Source of the DNA: a bacterium M00.F.Ca.ET.205.01.1.1
GTDB taxonomy: Bacteria; Pseudomonadota; Alphaproteobacteria; Rhizobiales; Rhizobiaceae
Assembly (NCBI GenBank): GCA_004791255.1
Contig: SRUQ01000008.1
Location: 186,001-250,000, forward strand
Direction: 5' to 3'
DNA: 64,000 bases
The position numbers and the translations under genes were made by a program. Of the stretch, positions 1 through 9,783 are shown one piece after another. The first letter of the stretch is position 1. The number at the start of each line of letters is the position of its first letter. The notes beneath the pieces are model-generated. The model was not told the origin of the DNA and searched no databases. It worked only from the letters and a program-made list of their open reading frames with translations.

Positions 1-70
1 CACGCGGCTGCTGCAGAAGCAGGAGGATGTGCCATGGCCGATGACGCCCGGCAATCGCTACCTGATCTAG
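1..70 (+). CDS. tssF: T6SS baseplate protein TssF, C-terminal end only (partial)
   Basis: Reading from base 2, the window opens inside a frame that ends in TAG at 68-70. The last residues read VPWPMTPGNRYLI, which resembles the usual TssF C-terminus (a Trp-Pro pair, then a short Gly-Arg-containing tail ending in hydrophobic residues). TssF forms the baseplate wedge with TssG and TssE, and tssF normally lies directly upstream of tssG, as here. The frame overlaps tssG by 37 bases, and the tssG ribosome-binding site lies inside it. Only 22 codons are visible, so the call rests on position and tail similarity. Confidence 0.7.
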   Translation, partial: TRLLQKQEDVPWPMTPGNRYLI

Positions 71-1101
71 AGGCATCCGAGCCGCTGCCGGCGGAGGGAT
101 TGTCCGACACGTTCGACTTCTTCGAGCTGTTGCGCCGGCTCGAACGGAAGGGCGGGCTGTTCGGCTATACCGGCTCGCCGGCGCGCGAGCCGGCAAGGCT
201 CGGGCAGCATGTACGGCTTAGTTTTTCGGCCAGGGACGTGGTTGAATTCCGGGACGCCAGCGACAAGGGGCCGGCGCGGGTTACTGTCGCGAATCTCGGA
301 CTGATGGGACCTGAAGGTCCCATGCCCCTGCATCTGACGCGCTGGGTGCTCGATCGCCTTTCGCAGCGCTGGTTCACCGGCGCGGACGCGCAACAGACCA
401 GCGACACGACCTTCGTCGATTTCGTCAACATCCTGCAGCACCGCATGATCGCCCTCTACTATCGTGCGTGGGCGGATGCGCATCCGGCCGTCCAGGTCGA
501 GCGCGCGGTCGGCGGGCGCGTTCGCGCCATGCTTGAAGCTATGGCGGGGATTGGCCTTCCCGGCACACAAAGCGCCGATCTCGATACGGTGAAGCTTCGC
601 CAGGCGGCTTCGCTCGCCAGCCAGGTCGACGGCCCGGAACGGCTGACTCTGTTCCTGGCCGAAGCCTTCCGTGTGCCGGTTCAGATCAAGGAATTCATCG
701 CCGCCTGGATAACCATACCAACCAAGCTGCAGACCCGCCTGGCAAAGGCCTATGCAAGCCTTGGCCGGGGGGCGACGATCGGCCCGCGTGTTTTCAACCG
801 CCAGAGCAGGATCGAATTGCGCGTCGGCCCGCTGGGATTTGACGACTTCAAGGCGTTCCTGCCTGGCGGGCCAAGGCTCAAACTGTTCAAGCAGGCCGTT
901 CTCGACATGGTCGGAGAATCGCTCGACGTCGACCTGCGCATCGTGCTTGCGCGCGACGCAGTGCCAGCGCCCAGGATCGGATCGGTGCAGCTTGGCCGGA
1001 CCGCCTGGCTTGCACGGCCCGCTGAAAGAGGCGATGCTGACGACATGCGGCTGCGGACGATCGTCGGATGGCGGCCGGAAATGGCGGGGGTCGCGGCATG
1101 A
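34..1101 (+). CDS. tssG: T6SS baseplate protein TssG (VasB/ImpH)
   Basis: This 355-residue protein has the length and landmarks of TssG: an N-terminal FDFFELLRRLER segment, then a NLGLMGPEGPMPLHLTRW segment typical of the family. TssG is the cytoplasmic baseplate wedge subunit that binds TssF, TssE and TssK and recruits the VgrG spike. The start is ATG 34, preceded by AGGAGG at 21-26 with good spacing. The 3' end overlaps the FHA gene by ATGA (1098-1101), implying translational coupling in one operon. No truncation is visible. Confidence 0.95.
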   Translation: MADDARQSLPDLEASEPLPAEGLSDTFDFFELLRRLERKGGLFGYTGSPAREPARLGQHVRLSFSARDVVEFRDASDKGPARVTVANLGLMGPEGPMPLHLTRWVLDRLSQRWFTGADAQQTSDTTFVDFVNILQHRMIALYYRAWADAHPAVQVERAVGGRVRAMLEAMAGIGLPGTQSADLDTVKLRQAASLASQVDGPERLTLFLAEAFRVPVQIKEFIAAWITIPTKLQTRLAKAYASLGRGATIGPRVFNRQSRIELRVGPLGFDDFKAFLPGGPRLKLFKQAVLDMVGESLDVDLRIVLARDAVPAPRIGSVQLGRTAWLARPAERGDADDMRLRTIVGWRPEMAGVAA

Positions 1102-2564
1102 GCCTGCTGCTGACGCTGGAGCAAGGGCCACGCACCCAGGCGGTACGGCAGACCCGGCTGGACGAAGGCGAGCTGGTGATCGGCCGCAGCGCAGACGCAG
1201 GCTGGCAGATCAACGATCCCGACATGTTCGTTTCGCGGGCGCATTGCCGGATTTCCGGCGGACGCGACGGATATTTCGTCACCGACACATCGAGCAGCGG
1301 ACTGTTCATAAACGATGCCGACAGCCCGCTCGGCCCCGGCAAGTCGACGCGCCTGCAGAGCGGCATGCGGCTGAGGCTGGGCGATTATGTCGTGCATGTC
1401 GACCTGCAGACCCCGGCTGCCCAGGCACAAGCTGCCAGCCAGCCGGTTGGCGAACCTTTCCCGCCGGCATCCCGGGGGCCGATCAGCATCGGCCGAGATG
1501 ACTTCTTTTCCGCCAAGGTCGAAGAGGAGCCCCGGCGCCCCCGTCCGGCCGATCTGCCGAGCCCGTTCGAGCAGCCGGTTGCTGGCGCGTTCGATCGTGC
1601 CAGCGCCAGCCAGCGCAGTTCGCCGGCCTTCGATGATCCGTTCAGCCTCGACCCGGTTTCAACGCCCGTGTCGAGTAACGCCGCAGATCTCGAACCGGGC
1701 GGGGCGGCGCGCCAGTCGGATCCATTCAGCCTCGACCCGCTGCCATCCACCGGTCGCGCGGCCGAACGCGCTGATGCCAGGCCATCCGATTTCAACAACG
1801 ACTTTGGCTTCGGCCCAGCCGCAACACCCAGCCTGCCAAACGGCGCCGGCTCAAGCGGACAGCGCGAGCGCGTCGCCCCGCGGCCGCAATCGGCCCATCC
1901 CTGGGATTTGCCGGTGCAGGCGGCCGAGGTCCCGCCGCCAGCGCGGCCAGTTGCTCCGAAACCCGCCTCTCTGCCGGCGGCGGCGCAGCTAGAAGACATG
2001 GCGCTGCGCTCCGCCTTCCTGCGCGGCATGGGCGTCGAGGAAGCCGATTTCCCCGGACGCAACAGCATCGCCGAGATGGAGAAGTTCGGGCGCGAATACC
2101 GCATGATGATGGAAGGCCTGATGCAGCTTCTGCGCAAGCGGGCCGAGGAAAAGGGGAACGCTCGCGTCGCCCAGACCATGGTCGGGGCTTCCGAAGTCAA
2201 TCCGCTCAAATTTCTACCGACGGTCGACGACGCCATCGTCACGCTTATCGCCGAGCGCAGCCCCGGATTCCTCGCCGGCGAACCGGCAATCGCCGATGCG
2301 GTTCGCGATCTCGCGCAGCATCACGTGCGCGCCTGGCGAGGTGTGCAGGCCGCGTTGCGGCGGATGATCGACCGTTTCGACCCGGCAGTGATCGAGCAAG
2401 AGCTGAAATCGAATTCCGCCATCGGCACCCTGCTTTCGGGCGGGCGCGGCGCCAAGCTGTGGGAGCTTTATCAAAAACGCCATCGTGAAATCGCCGAGAG
2501 CGCGGAAAAAAGTTTCCTGGGCGAAATCGGCGCTGATTTTCGGGACGCATATGAGGAGGAGTGA
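1098..2564 (+). CDS. tagH: T6SS FHA-domain protein TagH (copy 1)
   Basis: This 488-residue protein starts with an FHA domain (about residues 8-100) carrying the phosphothreonine-binding signature: GR at 29-30, SRAH at 46-49 and a Gly followed by IND near 70. A long Pro/Ser-rich linker (about 110-310) leads to a C-terminal alpha-helical domain typical of T6SS FHA proteins, including NPLKFLPTVDDA. In the threonine-phosphorylation pathway such proteins are phosphorylated by PpkA and dephosphorylated by PppA, and they switch on secretion. I chose ATG 1098 over an upstream in-frame ATG at 1068, because 1098 overlaps the tssG stop and puts the FHA fold at the N-terminus. A second FHA gene lies at 17077. 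Confidence 0.92.
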   Translation: MSLLLTLEQGPRTQAVRQTRLDEGELVIGRSADAGWQINDPDMFVSRAHCRISGGRDGYFVTDTSSSGLFINDADSPLGPGKSTRLQSGMRLRLGDYVVHVDLQTPAAQAQAASQPVGEPFPPASRGPISIGRDDFFSAKVEEEPRRPRPADLPSPFEQPVAGAFDRASASQRSSPAFDDPFSLDPVSTPVSSNAADLEPGGAARQSDPFSLDPLPSTGRAAERADARPSDFNNDFGFGPAATPSLPNGAGSSGQRERVAPRPQSAHPWDLPVQAAEVPPPARPVAPKPASLPAAAQLEDMALRSAFLRGMGVEEADFPGRNSIAEMEKFGREYRMMMEGLMQLLRKRAEEKGNARVAQTMVGASEVNPLKFLPTVDDAIVTLIAERSPGFLAGEPAIADAVRDLAQHHVRAWRGVQAALRRMIDRFDPAVIEQELKSNSAIGTLLSGGRGAKLWELYQKRHREIAESAEKSFLGEIGADFRDAYEEE

Positions 2565-2567
2565 GAC

Positions 2568-3020
2568 ATGATCGACAGACGCGAATTCATCGTTGCCCTC
2601 GGCGCAACCGGACTGGTTACGGCTTGCCAGAGCGGTCCGCCAAAACCTTCGGTAATCACGATCAACGCGAGCGGCGCGGCCGGCATGAATCCGGGACCAG
2701 GCGGCGGCGACCGGCCTGTGACGATCCTGGTCATGCGGCTGCGCAGCACCGGGAAGTTCAACTCCGCCGACTACTTTGCGCTGCAGGGCGATGCAGGCTC
2801 AGCGCTGGCGGGCGATCTCATCGGATCCGACCAGATCGCCGTCGGACCTGGAAAATCCGCGTCCAAGACCATCACCGTCGAGCCGGACGCCACCGCGCTG
2901 GGTTTCGTCGCGCTGATCCGTGAGCCTGGCGGAAGGAACTGGCGGACGAGCAAGTCGGTGTCGCCGGGGTCGAAATTCACCATCAATGTCACGGTCGGCA
3001 GCGGCGGCATTTCCGCCTAG
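2568..3020 (+). CDS. tssJ: T6SS outer-membrane lipoprotein TssJ
   Basis: This 150-residue protein has a lipoprotein signal with lipobox LVTAC (Cys at residue 20) after a short basic start (MIDRREF). The mature part is beta-rich and includes MRLRSTGKFNSADYFAL, a typical TssJ/VasD segment. TssJ is anchored in the outer membrane and holds the periplasmic end of TssM. The start follows a strong GAGGAGGAG site and lies 3 bases after the FHA stop. It is the only tssJ in the window, although there are two tssL-tssM pairs. Confidence 0.92.
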   Translation: MIDRREFIVALGATGLVTACQSGPPKPSVITINASGAAGMNPGPGGGDRPVTILVMRLRSTGKFNSADYFALQGDAGSALAGDLIGSDQIAVGPGKSASKTITVEPDATALGFVALIREPGGRNWRTSKSVSPGSKFTINVTVGSGGISA

Positions 3021-3059
3021 CGGCCAGGGCAAGGAGAGCTCGATGCAGAGAGTAGCGGC

Positions 3060-4394
3060 ATGAGCGATGCAAACAGGGTGCTGTGGTCCGAGGGACTTTT
3101 CCTGCGGACCCAGCATTTCCAGCAGCAGGATCGCTTCTTCGAGGCGACGGTGCGCGGCGCTTTGCAGGCCGGGCAGTTGCACACGTTCGGCTTTCAACAG
3201 CTGACGCTCGACCAGGCATTGCTGGAGGCGGGCCAGATCTCGATCCTGTCCGCACGCGGCATCTTCCCGGACGGGACGCCTTTCTCCATTCCCGACCTGA
3301 TGGACGCGCCGCGACCGCTGCCGGTCACACCGGACACCAGCGCCGGACCGGTGCTGGTCGCCTTGCCGCTCGAGCCTGCTGGCGGTGTCGGCTTCGATCC
3401 GGCGCACGCCGCCGCCTCGGGAGCCCGATATCATGGACGCATCGTTTCGGTGCGTGACGCCGTCCAGGGCGGTTCGGATCCCGAAGAAATCGAGATCGCC
3501 CGTCCACAGGCACTGCTGCTTGCCCCTGGCAAATCGGTCGGTGGCTACACGGCCTTGCCGATAGCCGACGTCAAAGGGGTTCGCGCCGATGGCGGCATCT
3601 CGCTCGACGAGACCTTCCTGCCGCCGACGCTGGTTACCGGCGCGGTGGCCTGGTATCGGCAATTGCTTCTGGAAGTCGTCACCGGCCTCGACCAGATCGC
3701 CGAGGCGCATGGCAAGATGGTCATGGGCGGACCTGGGCGCAGCGTCGAGGATCTGCTGATGCTCAATCTCGCCAACGCGGCGCGTCCGCGGCTGGCCCAC
3801 ATGCTGGCGCAGGATGTCTTCCATCCGGCCGAGCTCTATTTGGAACTCGCCGGCCTAGCCGGTTCGATGGCCACCTACGGATCGAGCGCACGGCGGCTGG
3901 GCGAGTTGCCGCCTTACGATCACATGGCGCCCGGCCCTGCCTATTCGGCGCTGGCGGATGCGCTCCGCTCGCTGATCCTCAGCCTGCGTTACATCGAGCC
4001 CAAATCGCGGGCGCTGCCTGTCATGCGGCATTCGACCAATGTCTGGAAAATCCGCATCGACAACCCGAAGCTGCTGGTGGCCAGCCGGATCGTCATCCGC
4101 GTCGGTTCCGAGCTGTCGGAGGACGCGCTGCGCAAGATCTTCGTCAACCAGGCGACAGTCGGCTCGGCCGACCAGTTCGAAGGCCTGTGGAAATCGCGTC
4201 TGCCCGGCATTCCCCTGAAGCCGCTTCATTCGCAGCCGCGCGAGATTCCCTATGACGGCGATCGACTGTGCCTGGAACTGGACCAGAAGAGCGAGCACTG
4301 GGCGTCGCTGCTCGATGCTCCCGGTTTCGTCATCGGCGTTTCCGGCGTGTTGCCAAGCGAGCCGCAGGTGGACTGCTATTCGGTGAACAGGTGA
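3060..4394 (+). CDS. tssK: T6SS baseplate-membrane adaptor TssK
   Basis: This 444-residue protein has the full TssK length and the family N-terminus VLWSEGLFLRTQHFQQQDR. TssK trimers link the baseplate wedges to the cytoplasmic domains of TssL and TssM. The ATG at 3060 overlaps the stop of a 6-codon minicistron (3043-3063) that carries the strong AAGGAG site. TssK may therefore be translated by coupling, or use the weaker GAGAG just upstream. It is followed after 4 bases by tssL. It is the only tssK seen, so one TssK may serve both TssL-TssM pairs. Confidence 0.95.
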   Translation: MSDANRVLWSEGLFLRTQHFQQQDRFFEATVRGALQAGQLHTFGFQQLTLDQALLEAGQISILSARGIFPDGTPFSIPDLMDAPRPLPVTPDTSAGPVLVALPLEPAGGVGFDPAHAAASGARYHGRIVSVRDAVQGGSDPEEIEIARPQALLLAPGKSVGGYTALPIADVKGVRADGGISLDETFLPPTLVTGAVAWYRQLLLEVVTGLDQIAEAHGKMVMGGPGRSVEDLLMLNLANAARPRLAHMLAQDVFHPAELYLELAGLAGSMATYGSSARRLGELPPYDHMAPGPAYSALADALRSLILSLRYIEPKSRALPVMRHSTNVWKIRIDNPKLLVASRIVIRVGSELSEDALRKIFVNQATVGSADQFEGLWKSRLPGIPLKPLHSQPREIPYDGDRLCLELDQKSEHWASLLDAPGFVIGVSGVLPSEPQVDCYSVNR

Positions 4395-4398
4395 GATC

Positions 4399-5721
4399 AT
4401 GAGCCGCGATGATCCTTTCGGACTGTCGGAGGATCGAGAGCGCACCCGCATACGGCTGACCGGCGCGCCGATGCCGCGGCCGATGGCGCCGCTCTTGCCG
4501 GGCGCGGCGGTAAAACGGTCCCGTACTCATCCCAACGCGCTCGTCAACGCATTCGCGCCGCTGCTCGAATTCGCGCCCGAGCTTGAAAGCGCGCTGCCGC
4601 CGGAGAATCCGGAAGCATTGCGCACGCGGCTGCTGGAAGAACTGGTGCGGGCGCGCGACACGGCGATGTCGACGGGATCGCCAATGGAACGTGCCGACCA
4701 GGCGGCCTGGGCCGTGGCGGCGCTGCTCGACGACCTCGCGCTCAACACGCCATGGGGCGGCGCCAGCGCCTGGCCGCGCCAGCCGCTTGTGGTCATGCTG
4801 CGCGGCGACGTCGACGCCGGCACGCAGTTCTTCACGCGCCTCGACGAGCTGGAGCGCCATCCCAACCGCGATCGCGAATTGCTGGAACTGCAGTATGACT
4901 GCATGGCGCTCGGCTTCCGCGGCAAGTATCGCGTGCCCGGACGCTCGGGCGACCGCTCGCTCAATGCCGTGCGCGTGGCGGCGGCCCGCTTCCTGCGCGA
5001 TGCCGACGCCGAAGGCGCGCCGCTGTCGCCGAACTGGAAAGGCGTGATCGCGTCCGACGAGCCGCAGCGCTTCATCGTGCCGATCTGGGTCATGGCGCTC
5101 GGCGCAGCGGTTGTTGCCACGGCGGTGCATGTCGGGCTGTCGATGGGATTGAGCAGCCAGGCGGTCGAGCTTTCGGCGCTGGTGCGCGCACTGCCGCCGC
5201 CCGCGCGCGGCGACATCAGCCGGACCTCGCCCAAGGTCGAGGCGCCGCCACCGGAGAAGGTGGATTTCGCGCTGCTGCCGGAATTCCAGGCCGGGGCGCC
5301 GGCCGGGCTCAAATCAGCCCTCAGCGGAACCGAGAGCGTTTCGCTGGCCAAGCTGGTCATCCAGGCTTCCAATCCCGAACTGTTCCAGTCGTCGCGACCG
5401 CAACTGACCGACGGGTTCGAACCGCTGATCGGCTCGATCGCCAAGGTGATCCTCGCCAATCAGGAGCTGATCGGAAACATAACCGTGGTCGGTCATACGG
5501 ACGGCGTTCCCCTGCAGAAGACCAACCCGCTGTCGACCAACCAGCGACTGTCGGAGGCTCGCGCCCAGACGATTGCCGACATGCTGGTCCAGAACGGCGT
5601 GCCGCAGGACCGCGTGCATTCCGAAGGCCGCGCGGCCACCGATCCGGTGGCCAGCGACAGCACACGCGAAGGGCGGGCCTTGAACCGCCGTGTCGAGGTG
5701 CTCGTCGAAAAGAGGCTGTGA
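4399..5721 (+). CDS. tssL: T6SS inner-membrane protein TssL with C-terminal OmpA domain (copy 1)
   Basis: This 440-residue protein has a cytoplasmic DotU-like helical domain (about 40-215), one transmembrane helix (about 225-248, IWVMALGAAVVATAVHVGL) and a C-terminal periplasmic OmpA-like domain (about 320-440). The OmpA part has VVGHTDGVPL and a final NRRVEVLVEKRL, as in peptidoglycan-binding domains. TssL sits in the inner membrane with TssM; the OmpA tail anchors the complex to peptidoglycan (the 'evolved' TssL form). It is tightly spaced between tssK and tssM. A second TssL of the same architecture is at 18423. Confidence 0.95.
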   Translation: MSRDDPFGLSEDRERTRIRLTGAPMPRPMAPLLPGAAVKRSRTHPNALVNAFAPLLEFAPELESALPPENPEALRTRLLEELVRARDTAMSTGSPMERADQAAWAVAALLDDLALNTPWGGASAWPRQPLVVMLRGDVDAGTQFFTRLDELERHPNRDRELLELQYDCMALGFRGKYRVPGRSGDRSLNAVRVAAARFLRDADAEGAPLSPNWKGVIASDEPQRFIVPIWVMALGAAVVATAVHVGLSMGLSSQAVELSALVRALPPPARGDISRTSPKVEAPPPEKVDFALLPEFQAGAPAGLKSALSGTESVSLAKLVIQASNPELFQSSRPQLTDGFEPLIGSIAKVILANQELIGNITVVGHTDGVPLQKTNPLSTNQRLSEARAQTIADMLVQNGVPQDRVHSEGRAATDPVASDSTREGRALNRRVEVLVEKRL

Positions 5722-5722
5722 G

Positions 5723-8700
5723 ATGTTCATACTGCGCTTCCTCTGGGCGGTCCTGACATCGCGCTGGCTGTGGACGCTGATCGGCATCACGCTGCTTTCC
5801 CTGGTCATCTGGGTGTTCGGCCCGATCGTCAGGGTCGGTCCCTACGAACCGTTCGCCTCCGAGAATGTGCGTATCGTCATCATCGCGCTGCTGGTCATCT
5901 TCTGGCTGATCTGGCTGATCATCGCCCAGCGCCGGGCGATCCGTGCCAACCGGATGTTCGTCGCGGAAATTGCCGCGCCGGCGGTGGAAAAGCCGCTCGG
6001 CCCAGGTGAAGAAAACGTCGCCGCCGTGGGTGCGAAGTTCGCCGAGGTGATGGCCGAGCTGAAGCGCCGCAAGCTGGGTGGCCGCAAGTTTCTGCGCGAG
6101 ATGCCGTGGTACGTGATCGTCGGACCGCCGGCCACCGGCAAGACCACGGCGCTCAGGCAATCCGGACTGAACTTTCCGATCGACCTCACCGACGACCTGC
6201 AGGGGGTTGGCGGCACGCGCAATTGCGACTGGTTCTTTTCCGAGAACGCGGTTCTGATCGACACCGCCGGCCGCTATGTCCAGCAGGAGAGCCAGCCCGA
6301 AGTCGACGCGGCGGAATGGCTGGGCTTTCTCGACCTGCTGAAGAAGCATCGCGGCCGCCGCGCCCTCAACGGCGTCATCCTCGCGCTTTCGATCGACGTG
6401 CTTTCTGAAGGCGACGAAGCGATCAAGGCGCACGGCCGCAAGATCCGGCGCAGGCTGGCCGAGCTCAACGACCGTCTCGAAATCCGCCTTCCGGTCTACC
6501 TGATGCTGACCAAGGCCGATCTGATCAAGGGCTTCGAGGCTTTCTTCGGCGGTCTGTCCACCGCCTCGCGCGAACAGGTATGGGGCACGACCTTCGCGCT
6601 CGATGCGCGTGTCGATGCCAAGACCATTGAGCGCGAGATTTCGACGCTGGCGACGGAACTGGAGCGGCGGCTGGTGCCGCGCCTGGAGGATGAGGACAAG
6701 CTTGCCGCCCGTGCCGAGATCTTCAGATTTCCGGCCCAGCTCGCCAGCCTGTCCGAACCGATCCAGGTGCTGGTCGAGGCGATGTTCGGCGAAAGCCGGT
6801 ATGAAGAGGCCGCCTGGCTGCGCGGCCTCTATCTGACATCGGCGACGCAGGAAGGGGCGCCGATCGACCGGCTGACTGCGGCGCTGTCTTCGACCTTCGG
6901 CCTTCCGCCACGGCGGGCCCTGCCCGCACCAAGGGTCGAGAAACGCAGCTTCTTCCTGAAGAACCTGCTCACCGAGGTCATCTTCAAGGAAGCCGGCCTC
7001 GGCACGTTCGACCCGCTGGCGCAGCGCCGCCGCGCCTGGATCTGGCGGGGCGCGGCGGCCGCGTGCGCGGCAGCCGCGCTGCTGGCCGGCGGACTGTTCA
7101 CCTGGTCCTATTTCGACAATCGCAACGCGATCACGGCACAGGCAAGCCAGTTCGAGGCACTGCAGACGCCGCTGACCGCTGCCGCCGCAGATCCGGCATC
7201 GGTGCAGCAGCCTGCCATCGACGGGGCGCTGGAGGCGATGGATGCCGTCGCAAGCGCGCGGACCCCCCCGCCGGGAGCTGCCCAGGATCTGCTAGGCCCC
7301 TCGGCCTCGGCAGAACTGGTGCGGGCGCAGACCGACACCTACGACCACGCCCTGCGCAACGTGCTCGAGCCACGCATGGTCGCTCTGCTCGAAGCGACCA
7401 TGTGGCGGCAGATCCGCGATCCGGATTTCATGCTCGGCGCTCTCAAAACCTATCGCATGATGACGGGGCTGTCGCAGATGGATCCGGACTTCGCCCAGAA
7501 CTGGTGGGTGAACAGCCTGCCCGAATTCGCCGCCGCCGCACCCTTCCCGACCGCCGACGCCGAGGAGCATCAACTGGCCGCCATCCGCCGGATGGCGGTC
7601 GACGAGAGCTATGTCACGCCGGACCAGGCCCTGGTTGCCGAAGCACTGAAAACGGTGTGCACGATCTCGTTGCCGGCGCGTGCCTACAAGCAGTTGCTGG
7701 CCGACCCGGAGGTGACCGGGCTCAAGGAATGGATCCCGGCCAATTTCGCCGGCCCCAATGGCGGCAAGGTGTTTGCGCGGCGCTCGGGCAAGACACTTCG
7801 CGTCGGCGTTGCCGGAGCATTCACCTATTCCGGCTTTCACGACGCCATCCTCGACCGCATCGACGATGTCGCCGCCCAGGCGGCGCTCGATCGCGCGGTT
7901 TTTGCCGGCGGCTGTTCCGAGAACTCCGAGACCTCGGTCTCGGCGCTGTCGGAGGATATTCTGAAGCTCTACTATGACGACTATATCGCGCAATGGGACA
8001 GCTTCCTGCGCGACATGAGGCTGGCGCCATTGACCGATCTCAATGTCGCCAGCGAGAATCTGAAGGACCTCTCGAGTGCCGATTCAGCGCTGAAGCGGCT
8101 GCTTACGGCTGTTGTTCAGGAGACCGAACTGACGCGCTCCGACGAGGCGCCCGCCGATGACAAGGCGGCTCCCAAGGGCGCCTCCAAACTGCTGGGCAAA
8201 CTCGGCAAGCTCGGCAAGCTCGCGACATCGGGTGCGAAACTGCTTCCCCGCGCCGGCTCGGCCACCGAGGTGGACCTGACCGGCAATCTGGTGGCCGAAC
8301 ATTTCAAACCGCTGAAGAGCACCATTGCCGAGGTCGACGGCCAGCCGCCGGCGCTGGATGCCGCCGTTGTCGCGCTGACCGCGCTTTCGAACGTGCTGCA
8401 GACGGTGACCGCCAACCCCAATCCGCAGGATGCCATCAAGAAGCAGGGCGGCCTTGCCGAGCTGACCGGCGCGGTCGCCAGGCAGGCGCAGATCCTGCCC
8501 GACCCGATCAACAGCTGGCTGGGCGGGATTGCCGGAGACACCAGCAACCTGACCCAGAAGGCGGTCACTTCCGAGCTCAACGCCATCTGGCGGGCCGACA
8601 TCCTGCCTTTCTGCCAGGCCGCGCTGAACGATCGCTATCCCTTCAGCGCCGACAGCGCGGTGGACGTCAATGTGCGTGACTTCGCCAGGCTGTTCGGGCC

Positions 8701-9259
8701 GGCCGGGCTGATCGACGGTTTCATCAACGATCATTTGATCAACTATGTCGACACGACCAGCCAGCCGTGGAAATGGCGCGCCGATTTCGGCCTCGATCCT
8801 TCGGCGCTGGCGGCGTTCGAGCAGGCGAGGCATATACGCGACGATCTTTTCCCCGGCGGCACCGGACCGGTGATGAGCTTCACGCTCGAACCGAAGGACC
8901 TGTCTCCCAACGTCACGCGCGTCACGCTCAATCTCGATGGCCAGACGCTGGCCTACTACAACAACGCGACGCGGCCACAACCGATGACCTGGCCCGGCAA
9001 GGACGGCACCGGGGTGATTTCGCTGGCTTTCCAGCCGATCGACGGATCGCCGGAAATTCTGCTCAACGAGACCGGCAGCTGGGCCTGGCTGAGGATGCTG
9101 CGCAACGGCCGCTTCGCCGCCACGTCGCTGTCCGATGTCTATAGCCTGCGCCTGGGCACGAAAGGCATGTGGGCCGATTTCGAGCTCAAGGCCGCCAGCG
9201 TCGAAAACCCCTACAATCTGCAGATGTTCAAGAAGTTCACATGTCCACCGCAGATATGA
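5723..9259 (+). CDS. tssM: T6SS inner-membrane protein TssM (IcmF) (copy 1)
   Basis: This protein of about 1178 residues has two N-terminal membrane helices (roughly 5-60). A cytoplasmic NTPase-like domain follows with Walker A GPPATGKT near residues 134-141. A third membrane helix is encoded around 7040-7110, and a long periplasmic part ends in the C-terminal TssM beta domain. TssM spans the inner membrane, contacts TssJ and energises or gates the channel. I chose ATG 5723, one base after the tssL stop, rather than an upstream ATG at 5690 inside tssL. The Walker A motif looks intact. The 3' end overlaps tagF by 19 bases. Confidence 0.95.
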   Translation: MFILRFLWAVLTSRWLWTLIGITLLSLVIWVFGPIVRVGPYEPFASENVRIVIIALLVIFWLIWLIIAQRRAIRANRMFVAEIAAPAVEKPLGPGEENVAAVGAKFAEVMAELKRRKLGGRKFLREMPWYVIVGPPATGKTTALRQSGLNFPIDLTDDLQGVGGTRNCDWFFSENAVLIDTAGRYVQQESQPEVDAAEWLGFLDLLKKHRGRRALNGVILALSIDVLSEGDEAIKAHGRKIRRRLAELNDRLEIRLPVYLMLTKADLIKGFEAFFGGLSTASREQVWGTTFALDARVDAKTIEREISTLATELERRLVPRLEDEDKLAARAEIFRFPAQLASLSEPIQVLVEAMFGESRYEEAAWLRGLYLTSATQEGAPIDRLTAALSSTFGLPPRRALPAPRVEKRSFFLKNLLTEVIFKEAGLGTFDPLAQRRRAWIWRGAAAACAAAALLAGGLFTWSYFDNRNAITAQASQFEALQTPLTAAAADPASVQQPAIDGALEAMDAVASARTPPPGAAQDLLGPSASAELVRAQTDTYDHALRNVLEPRMVALLEATMWRQIRDPDFMLGALKTYRMMTGLSQMDPDFAQNWWVNSLPEFAAAAPFPTADAEEHQLAAIRRMAVDESYVTPDQALVAEALKTVCTISLPARAYKQLLADPEVTGLKEWIPANFAGPNGGKVFARRSGKTLRVGVAGAFTYSGFHDAILDRIDDVAAQAALDRAVFAGGCSENSETSVSALSEDILKLYYDDYIAQWDSFLRDMRLAPLTDLNVASENLKDLSSADSALKRLLTAVVQETELTRSDEAPADDKAAPKGASKLLGKLGKLGKLATSGAKLLPRAGSATEVDLTGNLVAEHFKPLKSTIAEVDGQPPALDAAVVALTALSNVLQTVTANPNPQDAIKKQGGLAELTGAVARQAQILPDPINSWLGGIAGDTSNLTQKAVTSELNAIWRADILPFCQAALNDRYPFSADSAVDVNVRDFARLFGPAGLIDGFINDHLINYVDTTSQPWKWRADFGLDPSALAAFEQARHIRDDLFPGGTGPVMSFTLEPKDLSPNVTRVTLNLDGQTLAYYNNATRPQPMTWPGKDGTGVISLAFQPIDGSPEILLNETGSWAWLRMLRNGRFAATSLSDVYSLRLGTKGMWADFELKAASVENPYNLQMFKKFTCPPQI

Positions 9260-9783
9260 ATGCGCCCGGTTTCTACGGCAAAATGCCCGCCACCGGCGAT
9301 TTCGTGACGCGGCGGCTGCCAGGGGACTTTGTTCGAGGCTGGGACCGCTGGCTGGCGCAACACATCGTTCCGTTGTCTGGCTCTGAGTTCTGGCCGCAGA
9401 CAACCTCGCTGCGCTTCCTGGCGGGCCCGGACTTCTTCGGCGCATCGGCAGGCATCATCTTGCAGAGCGCCGACAGGGTTGGCAGGCTGTTCCCGCTGAG
9501 CGTCGTCGCGACGCTTTCCGAAGCTCCCCTTCTGCTGGCCGACGCCGAGGCCTGGTTTTCCGATGTCGAAGCGGCGGCCTTCGCCGCCCAGCGCGGCGAG
9601 CTGACGCCTGACGAACTGGATACAGCACTTGCCGCCCTGCCGGTCCCAGCTGTGGAGCCGGGTGAAGAGATCATCGGCGGCATGGTGATTTGGACAGCCC
9701 GGTCGGATATTTTCGACATCGACCCGCAATCGCCGCAGATGACGCTGGAGCAGATTTTTGCGGCCAGTTGGGAGACCAGCTGA
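9241..9783 (+). CDS. tagF: T6SS accessory protein TagF (ImpM)
   Basis: This 180-residue protein has the TagF hallmark near its start, GFYGKMPATGDFVTRRLP, followed by WDRWL. TagF is a cytoplasmic, post-translational repressor of T6SS assembly that acts on the FHA protein in some systems (established for Pseudomonas and Agrobacterium). ATG 9241 lies within the 3' end of tssM, 19 bases before its stop. The stop codon overlaps the next start (TGATG, 9781-9785), so tssM, tagF and the DUF2169 gene look translationally coupled. Confidence 0.92.
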   Translation: MSTADMNAPGFYGKMPATGDFVTRRLPGDFVRGWDRWLAQHIVPLSGSEFWPQTTSLRFLAGPDFFGASAGIILQSADRVGRLFPLSVVATLSEAPLLLADAEAWFSDVEAAAFAAQRGELTPDELDTALAALPVPAVEPGEEIIGGMVIWTARSDIFDIDPQSPQMTLEQIFAASWETS

